Shown here piece after piece: positions 24,702-33,806 of a stretch of DNA of 34,533 bases. The stretch is taken from NCBI GenBank assembly GCA_031963225.1, contig JASSUD010000024.1, forward strand, positions 1 to 34,533, read 5' to 3'. The position numbers and the translations under genes are program-made. Position 1 is the first letter of the stretch, and the number at the start of each line of letters is the position of its first letter. The DNA is from JASSUD01 sp031963225. Lineage in GTDB: Bacteria; Pseudomonadota; Gammaproteobacteria; Burkholderiales; Burkholderiaceae. The notes beneath the pieces were generated by a model that made no database searches, was not told the DNA's origin, and saw nothing but the letters and a program-made list of their open reading frames with translations.

Positions 24702-25727
24702 TTAATATTGTCGTGAGATGGAATACGCGTGTAATTCTAGCAAGCTTTTTTTATAGATAGAGTCTGGAAATATTTGCAGCGCTTGTCTTGCAAGATCGGC
24801 TTCTTTTTCTGCTGCTTGTAGGGTGGCTTCTAATGCTTTTGAGCTGCGTACTTCTTCCAATAAGGCCTGGTGTAGGTGGTCTAGGTTTTCGCTGGTGCTT
24901 TGGCCAGCGTTTTGAATTGCGGCTTGTGCGCGTGCGCGTTGGTCTGGTGTGCCGTTTTGTATAAAAAGGATCAGGGGTAAGGTGAGTTTGCCTTCGCGCA
25001 AATCAGAGCCAATGGGTTTGCCTAGTACTGCAGGGTCGCCTGCATAGTCTAGCCAATCATCCATAATTTGAAAGGTATTGCCTATATGCCGGCCAAAGTC
25101 GGCTGCAGCAGCAGTTATGTTTGCGGGGGCATCGGCGAGTACGGCGCCTAGCTGTGCGGAGGCTTCAAAGAGTGTGGCGGTTTTGTAATAGACCACTTGT
25201 CGATAGCGTGCCTCGTCCACTTTGGGGTCGTGCCGGTTGACTAATTGCAATACCTCGCCTTGTGCAATCACATTGGTTGCATTGGATAGGATGCGCATGA
25301 TGTCTGGGCATTGCGTGTCGGTCATTGCTTCGACCATCATTTGGAAGGCGCGTGAATATAAAAAGTCGCCAACCAATACGCTTGCTGCATTCCCAAATAA
25401 GGCATTGGCGGTTTTACGCCCTCGCCGTAGGTCGGATTCATCCACTACATCATCATGTAAAAGCGTGGCGGTATGGATAAATTCAATAACCGCTGCAAGC
25501 TCATGACGTGCTTCACTACTTACCCCAAGTGCTCCACATATCAGTAGCAAGAGCGCTGGGCGCAAGCGTTTACCTCCTGCTTGAATCAGGTGGGTAGAAA
25601 TGTCTTCGATAAGATCGACCTGAGAGTTTAGCCGCCGCTCAATCACGCGATTGAGTTTTTGGAAATCTTCAGAAATTGGAGCCAGAAAAGCCAGTGAAGA
25701 TCGTGCGCTTGGAGGAGCTTCGCCCAT
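24702..25727 (-). CDS. ispB: Octaprenyl-diphosphate synthase
   Basis: A trans-prenyltransferase of 341 residues (ATG at 25727; a TTG at 25769 would give 355) that makes the long isoprenoid tail of ubiquinone. It shows GGKRLRPALLLL, the first Asp-rich motif in LLHDDVVDESDLRRG, and the second in FQIMDDWLDY, followed by GKPIGSDLREGKLTLP. These are complete and well spaced. The start is uncertain because neither candidate has a clear ribosome site. The gene is divergent from rplU and is followed at once by tRNA-Pro, an arrangement I remember from Burkholderia. UbiE at the other end of the window serves the same pathway. Confidence 0.94.
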   Translation of the reverse strand: MGEAPPSARSSLAFLAPISEDFQKLNRVIERRLNSQVDLIEDISTHLIQAGGKRLRPALLLLICGALGVSSEARHELAAVIEFIHTATLLHDDVVDESDLRRGRKTANALFGNAASVLVGDFLYSRAFQMMVEAMTDTQCPDIMRILSNATNVIAQGEVLQLVNRHDPKVDEARYRQVVYYKTATLFEASAQLGAVLADAPANITAAAADFGRHIGNTFQIMDDWLDYAGDPAVLGKPIGSDLREGKLTLPLILFIQNGTPDQRARAQAAIQNAGQSTSENLDHLHQALLEEVRSSKALEATLQAAEKEADLARQALQIFPDSIYKKSLLELHAYSISRQY

Positions 25728-25905
25728 TTCGGAGGTATCAGTAAGAAGAGGGAAAGAAGAGGCAATCAACGGTTGAGCCTGATGCGAAAAAAACGGGTGG
25801 GGCGGTGTAGGGCATGCCCTCGATTATAAGGGGAAGCTGACTGCTTGGGAAATGCATGCTTTTATAAGGGATGTACTCCAATATGCACAGTATGGTGATA
25901 ATTCC

Positions 25906-25934
25906 GTGCGAACGCTGCATTTTTCTCTTATAAT
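25906..25934 (+). promoter_or_regulatory. Likely promoter of rplU
   Basis: A perfect TATAAT at 25929-25934 lies 92 bp before the rplU start. A weak -35 (GTGCGA, 25906-25911) is 17 bp upstream of it. It sits in the divergent region between ispB and rplU and is the only strong -10 seen there. Confidence 0.5.
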
Positions 25935-26025
25935 CCTGGGTTTTTCATTTGCGCTAGATTGGACTTGGCGACAAGCTTTCTTGTTGTGTGTTATTTCTTT
26001 CTAGCTATATTTCATTGGAGTATCC

Positions 26026-26337
26026 ATGTACGCAGTCATAAAAACTGGTGGCAAGCAATATAAAGTTGCCGCTGGCGAAAAACTGAAAATAGAACAGATA
26101 CTTGCGGACGTTGGCTCTGAAATCGTGATGGATCAGGTACTCGCTGTAGGTGAAGGCGAGTCTTTGAAATGGGGCGCTCCGTTTTTGCAGGGCGCAACGG
26201 TTAAAGCGACCGTGTTGTCGCAAGGCCGTCATCCCAAGGTCACGATTTTCAAGATGCGTCGTCGTAAGCACTATCAGAAACATGGCGGTCATCGTCAGAA
26301 TTACACTGAAGTGCAAATCAATACGATTGAAGGCTAA
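26026..26337 (+). CDS. rplU: 50S ribosomal protein L21
   Basis: A 103-residue L21, full length for the family. The start MYAVIKTGGKQYKV and the C-terminal RRRKHYQKHGGHRQ with YTEVQI are the standard L21 signatures. L21 binds 23S rRNA domain VI. It is the first gene of the rplU-rpmA pair, with 99 bp before rpmA. A 7-bp GC hairpin (26387-26393 with 26415-26421) lies between them, just before the rpmA ribosome site. Confidence 0.98.
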   Translation: MYAVIKTGGKQYKVAAGEKLKIEQILADVGSEIVMDQVLAVGEGESLKWGAPFLQGATVKATVLSQGRHPKVTIFKMRRRKHYQKHGGHRQNYTEVQINTIEG

Positions 26338-26436
26338 AACACGATACGTTTTAGTTACCGTCTTTATCTCCCGTTTTATATTAGATAGCGCGCAGCCTGT
26401 AAAAAGGCATAGCAGCGCGCTTTGTAAGGAATTTTC

Positions 26437-26703
26437 ATGGCACACAAAAAAGCAGGCGGATCGTCACGTAACGGCCGCGATTCTGAGTCGAAACGCCTAG
26501 GCGTTAAGATCTACGGCGGCCAAGCTATCGAAGCTGGAAGTATCATTCTTCGTCAACGTGGTACCCGCGTACATGCAGGCGCCAATGTTGGGGTAGGAAA
26601 AGATCATACCCTTTACGCATTAGTCAAAGGCCATGTGAAATTTGGCTTTAAGGGCAAAGACCATAAACAAGTTGCAGGCGTGATTCCTGTGGCTGCGGTT
26701 TAA
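26437..26703 (+). CDS. rpmA: 50S ribosomal protein L27
   Basis: An 88-residue L27, complete. The N-terminus MAHKKAGGSSRNGRDSESKR reaches toward the peptidyl-transferase centre and is fully conserved; the core has RQRGTRVHAGANVGVG. The ribosome site AAGGA lies about 9 nt before the ATG. A strong terminator at 26780-26812 ends the rplU-rpmA unit, so the downstream obgE is transcribed separately. Confidence 0.98.
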   Translation: MAHKKAGGSSRNGRDSESKRLGVKIYGGQAIEAGSIILRQRGTRVHAGANVGVGKDHTLYALVKGHVKFGFKGKDHKQVAGVIPVAAV

Positions 26704-26779
26704 TTGCTAGAGAGTAGCCTTTGCAAAAGGGGTTGCATTAAAAAGCACCATCCTTTTTTAGCAGATTGGCTCGAATATA

Positions 26780-26812
26780 GAAAAGGCTCTGCCCATGTGC
26801 AGAGCCTTTTCT
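26780..26812 (+). terminator. Intrinsic terminator after rpmA
   Basis: A perfect 12-bp stem AAAAGGCTCTGC / GCAGAGCCTTTT with a 6-nt CCATGT loop, ending in a T-run. It lies 77 bp after the rpmA stop. It separates rpmA from obgE, which in many relatives are in one operon. Confidence 0.9.
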
Positions 26813-26891
26813 ATTACTTCTATTTGGAATTGAGTATTAGAATAGCTATATTCTCAAGTGCTCTAAAGAGTCCTTTTTTGTCTCTCGCACC

Positions 26892-27010
26892 GTAAGTTGG
26901 GTGGGTATGAACCCTGCCTGCATAGCACCTTTTACTTTTGAGAATTTATAAGCTGGTTTTCAAGGAGGCGGTGGTGTGCGTGTTGGGGTTCCTTCGTCAC
27001 CGCCAACCTA
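26892..27010. repeat. Dispersed palindromic intergenic element, copy C
   Basis: A diverged left arm (26892 onward, GTAAGTTGGGTGGGTATGAA) and a good right arm (26970-27010, ending CACCGCCAACCTAC) flank a spacer with ATTTATAAGCTGGTT, also found in copy B. The left arm has decayed more than in other copies. Confidence 0.7.
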
Positions 27011-27071
27011 CCGTCCTTTGCTTTTCTGGTGATTGGTGGGGTTTTATAAAGCCATTTTACATATGCATCTC

Positions 27072-27112
27072 GGTAGGTTGGGGTGAGGTACGAACCCCAA
27101 CATGCGTGCCCC
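27072..27112. repeat. Half copy of the palindromic element
   Basis: A single arm, GGTAGGTTGGGGTGAGGTAC followed by GAACCCCAACATGCG, without an inverted partner downstream. It lies 60 bp after copy C, in the obgE leader. The remaining 26813-27206 sequence shows no gene; the obgE promoter should be here, but I see no strong pair. Confidence 0.75.
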
Positions 27113-27206
27113 TTACTTTTAATCTTTGCGCTCTACGTATCAACAACTCGCACGTTCTACAACGCGCGTAACATCAGTAATTTAGTAAAAAAGGCATGAA
27201 GCAAGT

Positions 27207-28370
27207 ATGAAATTCATCGACGAAGCAAAAATTGAAGTCGTAGCGGGAGATGGCGGAGGAGGGAGTGCCTCTTTTCGTCGGGAAAGATGCGTGCCTTTTG
27301 GCGGGCCAGATGGCGGAGACGGTGGACGCGGAGGAAGTATTTATGCGGTTGCTGACTGTAATCTCAATACGTTGATCGATTATCGCTATTCCCGTAAACA
27401 TCATGCAAGCTCTGGAGAGAGTGGACGAGGTGCAGATTGCTATGGAAAAAGCGGGGAAGACATTACGCTTAGAATGCCAGTAGGAACGATAGTAACCGAT
27501 GCCGAAACGGGTGAGTTGATCGCTGATTTTACCGAGCATGGCCAGCGCATGGTTTTAGCCCAAGGCGGTAGAGGAGGGCTTGGTAATTTGCATTTTAAGT
27601 CAAGCACCAATCGCGCACCGCAACAAAAAACAGATGGGCGCCCCGGCGAGCGGCGTATGCTGAATTTGGAATTAAAAGTGTTGGCGGATGTGGGGTTGCT
27701 AGGGCTTCCCAATGCTGGTAAATCTACGCTGATTACGGCCATTTCCAATGCGCGGCCCAAAGTGGCAGATTATCCTTTCACCACGTTAACGCCCAATCTA
27801 GGGGTGGTTCGAGTTGGAATTAATAGAAGTTTTGTGATCGCAGACGTGCCTGGCTTGATTGAAGGGGCATCACAGGGCGCAGGCTTGGGCCATCAATTTT
27901 TACGGCATTTGCAGCGTACGGAATTGCTATTACATCTGGTTGATATCTCTGATACAGACTGTGCTGTAGATATGGAGCAGGAACAGGCGTTTGATGAAGC
28001 CGCTCATATAGCAGAGCTAGCCAGGCAAGTGCGGGTTATAGCAGAGGAATTACGCCAATACGATGCAGGCCTTTATGCCAAACCGAGATGGTTGGTGATA
28101 AATAAAATAGATACGCTACCAGAGGCGCGCCGCATTTCTCGTCGCGCAGCTTTGCTAGAAGCTCTGCAGTGGTCTGGCCCGGTATTTGAAGTTTCCGCTG
28201 CTACACGTGAAGGTTGTGCAGATTTGTGTCACGCGTTGGCCGCGTATGTAGTGGAGTATGGTGCCACCGCTCAGGCTGCTGCAGTTGAACTCGCTCGGCA
28301 GCAAGCGGAAGATCCACGATTTAGGCAAACATCTGCTGTAGATCCAGATAGCACAAAAGACGAACGGTAG
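27207..28370 (+). CDS. obgE: GTPase Obg/CgtA
   Basis: A 387-residue Obg GTPase, acting in 50S ribosome assembly and stress control. The glycine-rich Obg fold is at residues 1-157 (VAGDGGGGSASFRRE, FGGPDGGDGGRGGS). The G domain follows with P-loop GLPNAGKS at 166-173, switch FTTLTPNLG, DVPG at 213-216 with the GLGHQFLRH stretch, and NKID. The C-terminal tail is short and polar. The last sense codon and the TAG stop lie in the first bases of repeat element D (CGGTAGGTTGG), so the element may have trimmed the original end. In Burkholderia, as I recall, proB follows; here rppH lies next on the other strand. Confidence 0.97.
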   Translation: MKFIDEAKIEVVAGDGGGGSASFRRERCVPFGGPDGGDGGRGGSIYAVADCNLNTLIDYRYSRKHHASSGESGRGADCYGKSGEDITLRMPVGTIVTDAETGELIADFTEHGQRMVLAQGGRGGLGNLHFKSSTNRAPQQKTDGRPGERRMLNLELKVLADVGLLGLPNAGKSTLITAISNARPKVADYPFTTLTPNLGVVRVGINRSFVIADVPGLIEGASQGAGLGHQFLRHLQRTELLLHLVDISDTDCAVDMEQEQAFDEAAHIAELARQVRVIAEELRQYDAGLYAKPRWLVINKIDTLPEARRISRRAALLEALQWSGPVFEVSAATREGCADLCHALAAYVVEYGATAQAAAVELARQQAEDPRFRQTSAVDPDSTKDER

Positions 28371-28497
28371 GTTGGTGGTGAGGCACGAACCCCAACATGC
28401 GCACCACGTACCTTTAAACATCGCTTTTGATATGCATATGCAGGTTTCAAAAGTCAGTGGTGCGTATGTTGGAGTTCGCGCCTCACCACCAACCTAC
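28366..28497. repeat. Dispersed palindromic intergenic element, copy D
   Basis: The left arm at 28366-28410 (GGTAGGTTGGTGGTGAGGCA and on to GCACCACG) and the right arm at 28457-28497 (ending CACCACCAACCTAC) are inverted copies with about 46 bp between. Both ends overlap coding sequence: TAG in the left end is the obgE stop, and the complementary TAG in the right end is the rppH stop. It likely serves as the terminator of both convergent genes. Confidence 0.85.
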
Positions 28498-29006
28498 ACA
28501 GATTCTTTCGACTGTGTTGCGGCTGCGCTCTCTGGCCGTTTTAAAAAACGTGAGAGTTCAGTGAGTGCATTGTGATACACCTCCCGTTTAAATTCGATAA
28601 CTTGGTCGGATGGAATCCAGTAGGTACTCCAACGCCAGGCATCAAATTCAGGATGGGAGCAGGTCCGTAGGTCGATATCTTTGTCTTGGCCAAGTAGGCG
28701 CAGTAAGAACCAGATTTGCTTTTGTCCTCGGTAAGCGCCGCGTGACTCTCGCCGAATAAAAGTGTCTGGTACTTCATAGCGTAACCAGTCGCGTGTGCGA
28801 CCTAAGACTTCGATATGCTCCGGACGTAGCCCTACTTCTTCATATAATTCACGGTGCATGGCCTGTAGAGGCGTTTCACCGTATTTAATCCCGCCTTGCG
28901 GAAATTGCCACGAATGTTCATGTAGGCGTTTTCCCCAGAACACTTGGTTGTCTGCGTTCAAAAGGATGATGCCGACGTTCGGGCGAAAGCCTTCTCGATC
29001 TAGCAT
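28494..29006 (-). CDS. rppH: RNA pyrophosphohydrolase RppH
   Basis: A 170-residue Nudix hydrolase that removes pyrophosphate from RNA 5' ends to start decay. The N-terminus MLDREGFRPNVGIILLN and WQFPQGGIKYGE are diagnostic, and the Nudix box runs G38 to L60 with REL-Y-EEVGL intact. The C-terminal FDAWRW and YWIPSDQVIEFKREVY also match. The ATG at 29006 has AGAGGT about 6 nt upstream. The stop codon lies in repeat element D. The C-terminus may therefore be altered compared with relatives. Confidence 0.96.
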   Translation of the reverse strand: MLDREGFRPNVGIILLNADNQVFWGKRLHEHSWQFPQGGIKYGETPLQAMHRELYEEVGLRPEHIEVLGRTRDWLRYEVPDTFIRRESRGAYRGQKQIWFLLRLLGQDKDIDLRTCSHPEFDAWRWSTYWIPSDQVIEFKREVYHNALTELSRFLKRPESAAATQSKESV

Positions 29007-29214
29007 GCTGCACCTCTAAAAGTTTAAAACTGCGATTATAAACAGATGTGCAGCGCGGATCTTAATATACAGTGTGTATGTGTATCATTCTTTTTTATTC
29101 ATTGTGAAGAGAGGGTTCTAACGCGCACGCAAAATGCGCAGTTGGAATCATGCGTCTGTTGCAGTTTTGCAGTACCCTCTTTTTTCATTTTTAAGTGCTT
29201 TGAAAGCAGTTTTT

Positions 29215-32200
29215 ATGGATGCAACGGCTTTGTATCAGGATAGACCCCGCGAAATTCCTTATAACTACACCTCTTTTTCTGATCGTGAAATTGTGGTGCG
29301 CCTGTTGGGCCAGGAAGCATGGGAAACTTTAGAAGCTTTGCGCGCAGAGCGGCGCACAGGGCGTTCCGCACGTATGCTCCTCGAGGTGTTAGGGGATATA
29401 TGGGTAGTGCAGCGTAACCCCTATGTGCAAGATGATTTAATCGATAACGCGAAGCGTCGGCGACTTTTAATTAACGCTTTGCATCATCGTTTGCAGGAGA
29501 TTGAAAAACGCTCCGGCCCAGAATATCGAGAACTTGCGCCTGAAAATCTAGTTGCCCATCCTTCAAAAAATGAAGCTTCTACCTCTCTAGACGAGACTGA
29601 AAGCCAAGTTCGGCAGTTGCTCAAAAAAGCCTTCGATGCGGTAGAGGCTTTTAGTGAAGAATTAAAAAATGTATCGGGTTGGCGGCGACGCATCACAAAA
29701 AAACTGCGCCGCTTTACGCGCATTGACAATATTAAATTCGATGCACTGTCTCGCGTCTCTCATGTGACAGATGCAACAGACTGGCGTGTTGAATACCCGT
29801 TAGTGGTTTTGACTCCCGATAGCGAATTAGAAGTAGCAGGGCTGGTACAGGGTTGTATTGACCTGGGTTTAACCATGATCCCAAGAGGAGGGGGCACGGG
29901 ATACACTGGTGGAGTGATTCCGCTCACTCCTCTCTCTGCTGTCATCAACACAGAAAAGCTGGAGCAGCTTGGTGCCCTTGAGCTCCTTCCATTACCAGGT
30001 GTGCCTGAACCCGTAGCTACGATTTATTCGGAAGCAGGGGTGGTCACGCGGCGGGTAGCAGATGCAGCACTTGCTGCAGGCTATGTATTTGCCGTAGATC
30101 CTACATCGATCGATGCTTCTTGCATTGGTGGGAATGTGGCAATGAATGCCGGCGGTAAAAAAGCGGTGCTCTGGGGAACGGCGCTGGATAATCTGGCTTG
30201 GTGGCGCATGGTGGACCCAGAAGGCAATTGGCTTGAAGTGACCCGTTTAAATCACAATTTGGGCAAAATTCACGTTACACCATTAGCTAGTTTTGAGCTG
30301 AAATGGTTTGATGGCGCTTACTCTCCGGGGGAGAGATTACTGCGCACACAGCGCTTGGATATCGAAGGGCATCGTTTTAGAAAAGCGGGGCTGGGTAAAG
30401 ATGTAACGGACAAATTTTTATCAGGCTTGCCCGGTATTCAAAAAGAAGGCTGCGACGGCTTAATAACGGCTGCGCGCTGGATTGTGCATACGATGCCCGC
30501 ACACACACGAACTGTATGTTTGGAGTTTTTCGGCCCGGCGCGTGAAGCGATCCCAAGCATTGTGGAGATCCGCGATTATCTATTGGGGCACACCCAAGAA
30601 GGTGAAACCAGCGTCTATCTAGCAGGTTTAGAGCATTTGGATGAGCGTTATCTGCGTGCCGTGGGTTACGCGACCAAAGCGCGGAGTGGGGCTGCGCGAG
30701 CAGGCAATACAGCTGCCTCTGATTTGCCAAAGATGGTACTCATTGGCGATATTGTGGGCGATGATGCCAATGCGGTTGCAACGGCCGCTTCTGAAGTCGT
30801 ACGCATTGCTAATGCGCGCGGTGGGGAAGGGTTTATTGCTGTGCATGCAGATACCCGCAAGCGTTTTTGGCTAGATCGCGCACGCACTGCAGCTATTGCT
30901 AAGCATACGAATGCTTTTAAGATCAACGAAGATGTGGTTATTCCCCTAGAGCGTTTGGGGGATTACACCGATGGCATAGAGCGCATTAATATCGAGCTGT
31001 CGATTAAAAATAAATTGCAGCTGCTCAATGCCATAGAGCACTTTTTTAAAACCGGCCCACTGGTGCTGGGTAAAAGTGATGACGCTAATGAAATTTCTAG
31101 TGCAGAGTTGCTAGAGGACCGGGTTAGCCGGGCGCTAGAGCATATAGCCCAGGTGAGAGCGCGTTGGAGCTATCTAGAAAACCACTTGGATACACACTGG
31201 GATGAAGCACAATCTGCATTGCAATCGCGAGAAGCGTTTTACACCCCTAGTACGCTAGCTAGTGTTAATACGATGGAATTAGGCGAAACCAGCCTAGGCG
31301 CGCCGTTGCAATCCACTACGACACTCTGCCAGTTGATGCAAGAACGCAGAGTGCGTATGTCGTGGAAAACAGAGCTTCGCGCACCATTGCGTCATATCTT
31401 TAACGGTAGTGCGTTTGATCCCATTATGGACGCATTGCAAAAGCAACATGCGCAAGTATTACGAGGACGTGTATTTATTGCCCTCCATATGCATGCAGGC
31501 GATGGCAATGTGCATACCAATATTCCTGTTAATTCCGATCATTATGAGATGTTGCAAGAAGCCCATGATGCGGTGTCTCGCATCATGGCGCTGGCGCGTT
31601 CTCTCGATGGAGTCATCTCAGGCGAGCATGGTATTGGCTTGACTAAATTGGAATTTCTGACCGAGGAAGAGCTTGCTCCTTTTCGGGAGTACAAAGACCG
31701 CATCGATCCGAATGGGCGCTTTAATTACGGCAAGATGATGAACTGGGCACATACCCCAGCTGATTTGCGTAATGCGTATACGCCAAGCTTTGGGCTGATG
31801 GGCTATGAATCGTTAATCATGCAGCAGTCTGATATCGGTGCGATCGCGCACAGTATTAAAGATTGCTTGCGCTGTGGAAAATGTAAACCGGTATGCGCAA
31901 CGCATGTGCCACGCGCTAATTTGCTCTACAGTCCACGCAATAAAATTTTGGCTACTTCTTTGCTTGTTGAAGCCTTTTTGTATGAAGAGCAAACGCGACG
32001 CGGTATTTCGGTCAAGCATTGGGATGAATTTAGTGATGTGGCAGACCATTGCACAGTCTGTCATAAATGCCTCACCCCCTGCCCTGTGAATATCGATTTT
32101 GGTGATGTCTCCATGGCTATGCGCAGCTTGCTGCGTAAGATGGGCAAAAAGAAATTCAATATCGGTTCAGCGCTCAGCATGTTTTTCTTAAATGCCACGC

Positions 32201-33330
32201 GCCCTGAAACCATTCGTTTAACTCGTCAAGTGCTTATTCGTGCGGGATATCAGCTACAGCGATGGGGTCACACCTTCTTGAAAAAATGGGCTAAAAAACA
32301 AACAGAACGCCCAAAATCTACCGTTGGAAAACCCCCAGTTATTGAGCAGGTGCTCCACTTTGTCAATAAAAAAATGCCGGGGAACTTGCCCAAACGGGCA
32401 GCACGTGCTTTGCTTAATATCGAAGATCCTAGAATTATTCCGATCATTCGTAATCCTAGTAAAACACGTGCGGATTCAGAGGCTGTTTTTTATTTTCCAG
32501 GATGCGGCTCAGAACGTTTGTTTTCACAGGTAGGGCTGGCAACGCAGGCTATGCTGTGGCATGCCGGTGTGCAGACGGTTTTGCCACCGGGCTATCTATG
32601 TTGTGGTTATCCACAGCGTGGAGCTGGTCAGTATGACAAAGCAGAAAAAATGGTGACGGACAACCGCGTGTCTTTTCACCGCGTCGCTAACACCTTGAAT
32701 TATCTCGATATTAAAACGGTTATTGTGTCTTGCGGCACCTGCTATGACCAATTGGCGGGTTATGAGTTTGACAAAATCTTCCCCGGTTGCCGCTTGTTGG
32801 ATATTCATGAATTTTTATTGGAAAAAGGCGTGAGTTTGGTAGATGAGGCTGGAGGGGAGATTAAAGGTACGCGGTATATGTACCATGACCCTTGCCATAG
32901 CCCTATTAAAACGATGGAGCCGATTGCATTGGTCAATAAGCTGATGAATCCCGATCAAAAAAATCCTGCAATTCAACAAAATGAGCGCTGTTGCGGCGAG
33001 GCTGGCACGCTTGCTGTGGCACGTCCGGATATTTCCACGCAAATTCGCTTTCGCAAAGAAGAAGAAATGCAAAAAGGCGTGGCCGCTATTTTGCAATCAC
33101 AAGCGGCACAACAACAGGCAGCTGGTATAGCCATAGCGCCTCCCGATAAGGTCAAAATTTTGACCAGCTGCCCAGCATGTTTGCAGGGACTCTCACGGTA
33201 TGAGGGGGATACAGGGGTCGAAGCGGACTATATCGTTGTAGAAATGGCGCGTCATAAACTCGGTGAAAACTGGCTTCCTAATTTTGTCCGCGATGCGAAT
33301 GCTGGAGGTATCGAGAGGGTATTGCTATGA
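29215..33330 (+). CDS. DUF3683 FAD-linked oxidase with Fe-S domain
   Basis: A large fused oxidoreductase, 1371 residues from the ATG at 29215 (the frame is open to 29134, but homology begins with REIPYNYTSFSDREIV). Order: an N-terminal DUF3683 region; an FAD-binding PCMH domain (MIPRGGGTGYTGG); a FAD-oxidase C-terminal domain with HMHAGDGNVHTNIP and GEHGIG; two 4Fe-4S motifs (CLRCGKCKPVC near 31865, CTVCHKCLTPCPVN near 32050); and two CCG domains (CCGYPQRGAGQ, CCGEAG). It combines GlcD- and GlcF-like parts, as in D-lactate or glycolate dehydrogenases; the substrate cannot be read from sequence. The next gene overlaps its stop. Confidence 0.93.
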   Translation: MDATALYQDRPREIPYNYTSFSDREIVVRLLGQEAWETLEALRAERRTGRSARMLLEVLGDIWVVQRNPYVQDDLIDNAKRRRLLINALHHRLQEIEKRSGPEYRELAPENLVAHPSKNEASTSLDETESQVRQLLKKAFDAVEAFSEELKNVSGWRRRITKKLRRFTRIDNIKFDALSRVSHVTDATDWRVEYPLVVLTPDSELEVAGLVQGCIDLGLTMIPRGGGTGYTGGVIPLTPLSAVINTEKLEQLGALELLPLPGVPEPVATIYSEAGVVTRRVADAALAAGYVFAVDPTSIDASCIGGNVAMNAGGKKAVLWGTALDNLAWWRMVDPEGNWLEVTRLNHNLGKIHVTPLASFELKWFDGAYSPGERLLRTQRLDIEGHRFRKAGLGKDVTDKFLSGLPGIQKEGCDGLITAARWIVHTMPAHTRTVCLEFFGPAREAIPSIVEIRDYLLGHTQEGETSVYLAGLEHLDERYLRAVGYATKARSGAARAGNTAASDLPKMVLIGDIVGDDANAVATAASEVVRIANARGGEGFIAVHADTRKRFWLDRARTAAIAKHTNAFKINEDVVIPLERLGDYTDGIERINIELSIKNKLQLLNAIEHFFKTGPLVLGKSDDANEISSAELLEDRVSRALEHIAQVRARWSYLENHLDTHWDEAQSALQSREAFYTPSTLASVNTMELGETSLGAPLQSTTTLCQLMQERRVRMSWKTELRAPLRHIFNGSAFDPIMDALQKQHAQVLRGRVFIALHMHAGDGNVHTNIPVNSDHYEMLQEAHDAVSRIMALARSLDGVISGEHGIGLTKLEFLTEEELAPFREYKDRIDPNGRFNYGKMMNWAHTPADLRNAYTPSFGLMGYESLIMQQSDIGAIAHSIKDCLRCGKCKPVCATHVPRANLLYSPRNKILATSLLVEAFLYEEQTRRGISVKHWDEFSDVADHCTVCHKCLTPCPVNIDFGDVSMAMRSLLRKMGKKKFNIGSALSMFFLNATRPETIRLTRQVLIRAGYQLQRWGHTFLKKWAKKQTERPKSTVGKPPVIEQVLHFVNKKMPGNLPKRAARALLNIEDPRIIPIIRNPSKTRADSEAVFYFPGCGSERLFSQVGLATQAMLWHAGVQTVLPPGYLCCGYPQRGAGQYDKAEKMVTDNRVSFHRVANTLNYLDIKTVIVSCGTCYDQLAGYEFDKIFPGCRLLDIHEFLLEKGVSLVDEAGGEIKGTRYMYHDPCHSPIKTMEPIALVNKLMNPDQKNPAIQQNERCCGEAGTLAVARPDISTQIRFRKEEEMQKGVAAILQSQAAQQQAAGIAIAPPDKVKILTSCPACLQGLSRYEGDTGVEADYIVVEMARHKLGENWLPNFVRDANAGGIERVLL

Positions 33331-33776
33331 GCGTTGCACAGCTTGCTGATTGTGCGCTGTGTACACACGAAGGCGGAGAAGTGCTCTGGCGTAATACACA
33401 GTTGCGCATAGTGCAAATCCACGATGAGGCGCAGTATCCAGGTATATGTCGTGTAATTTGGAATGCGCATATTTGCGAATTCTCAGATTTAGCGCTTGCA
33501 GATCGCGATACCTTGATGCGAGTGGTGGGGGCGGTAGAGCGCAGTATGCGTACCCATTTGCTGCCCGCTAAAATCAATTTAGCCAGCTTAGGCAATCAAG
33601 TGCCTCATCTACATTGGCACCTCATTCCTCGTTATCTAGATGATGCGCATTTTCCTAATCCCATTTGGTCTACTCCTTTGCGTGCAGTAGAGCCTGCCGC
33701 GTTAGAGGTGCGTCAGGCACGTGCTAAGGGCTTAAAAGCGGGAGTGGTAGCTGCTATGATTAGATTTGACAATTAA
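33327..33776 (+). CDS. HIT family protein
   Basis: A 149-residue histidine-triad protein, probably a nucleotide hydrolase. The catalytic HxHxH motif is at H94-H96-H98 (HLHWHLIPRY), with the family pattern NLASLGNQVPHLHWH before it. A cysteine pair near the N-terminus (C9, C12) resembles the zinc site of some HIT proteins. The ATG overlaps the oxidoreductase stop (ATGA), so the two are coupled. The substrate is unknown. Confidence 0.93.
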   Translation: MSVAQLADCALCTHEGGEVLWRNTQLRIVQIHDEAQYPGICRVIWNAHICEFSDLALADRDTLMRVVGAVERSMRTHLLPAKINLASLGNQVPHLHWHLIPRYLDDAHFPNPIWSTPLRAVEPAALEVRQARAKGLKAGVVAAMIRFDN

Positions 33777-33806
33777 ATTTTTGTACATCCTGCACAGGGT
33801 TAAATA

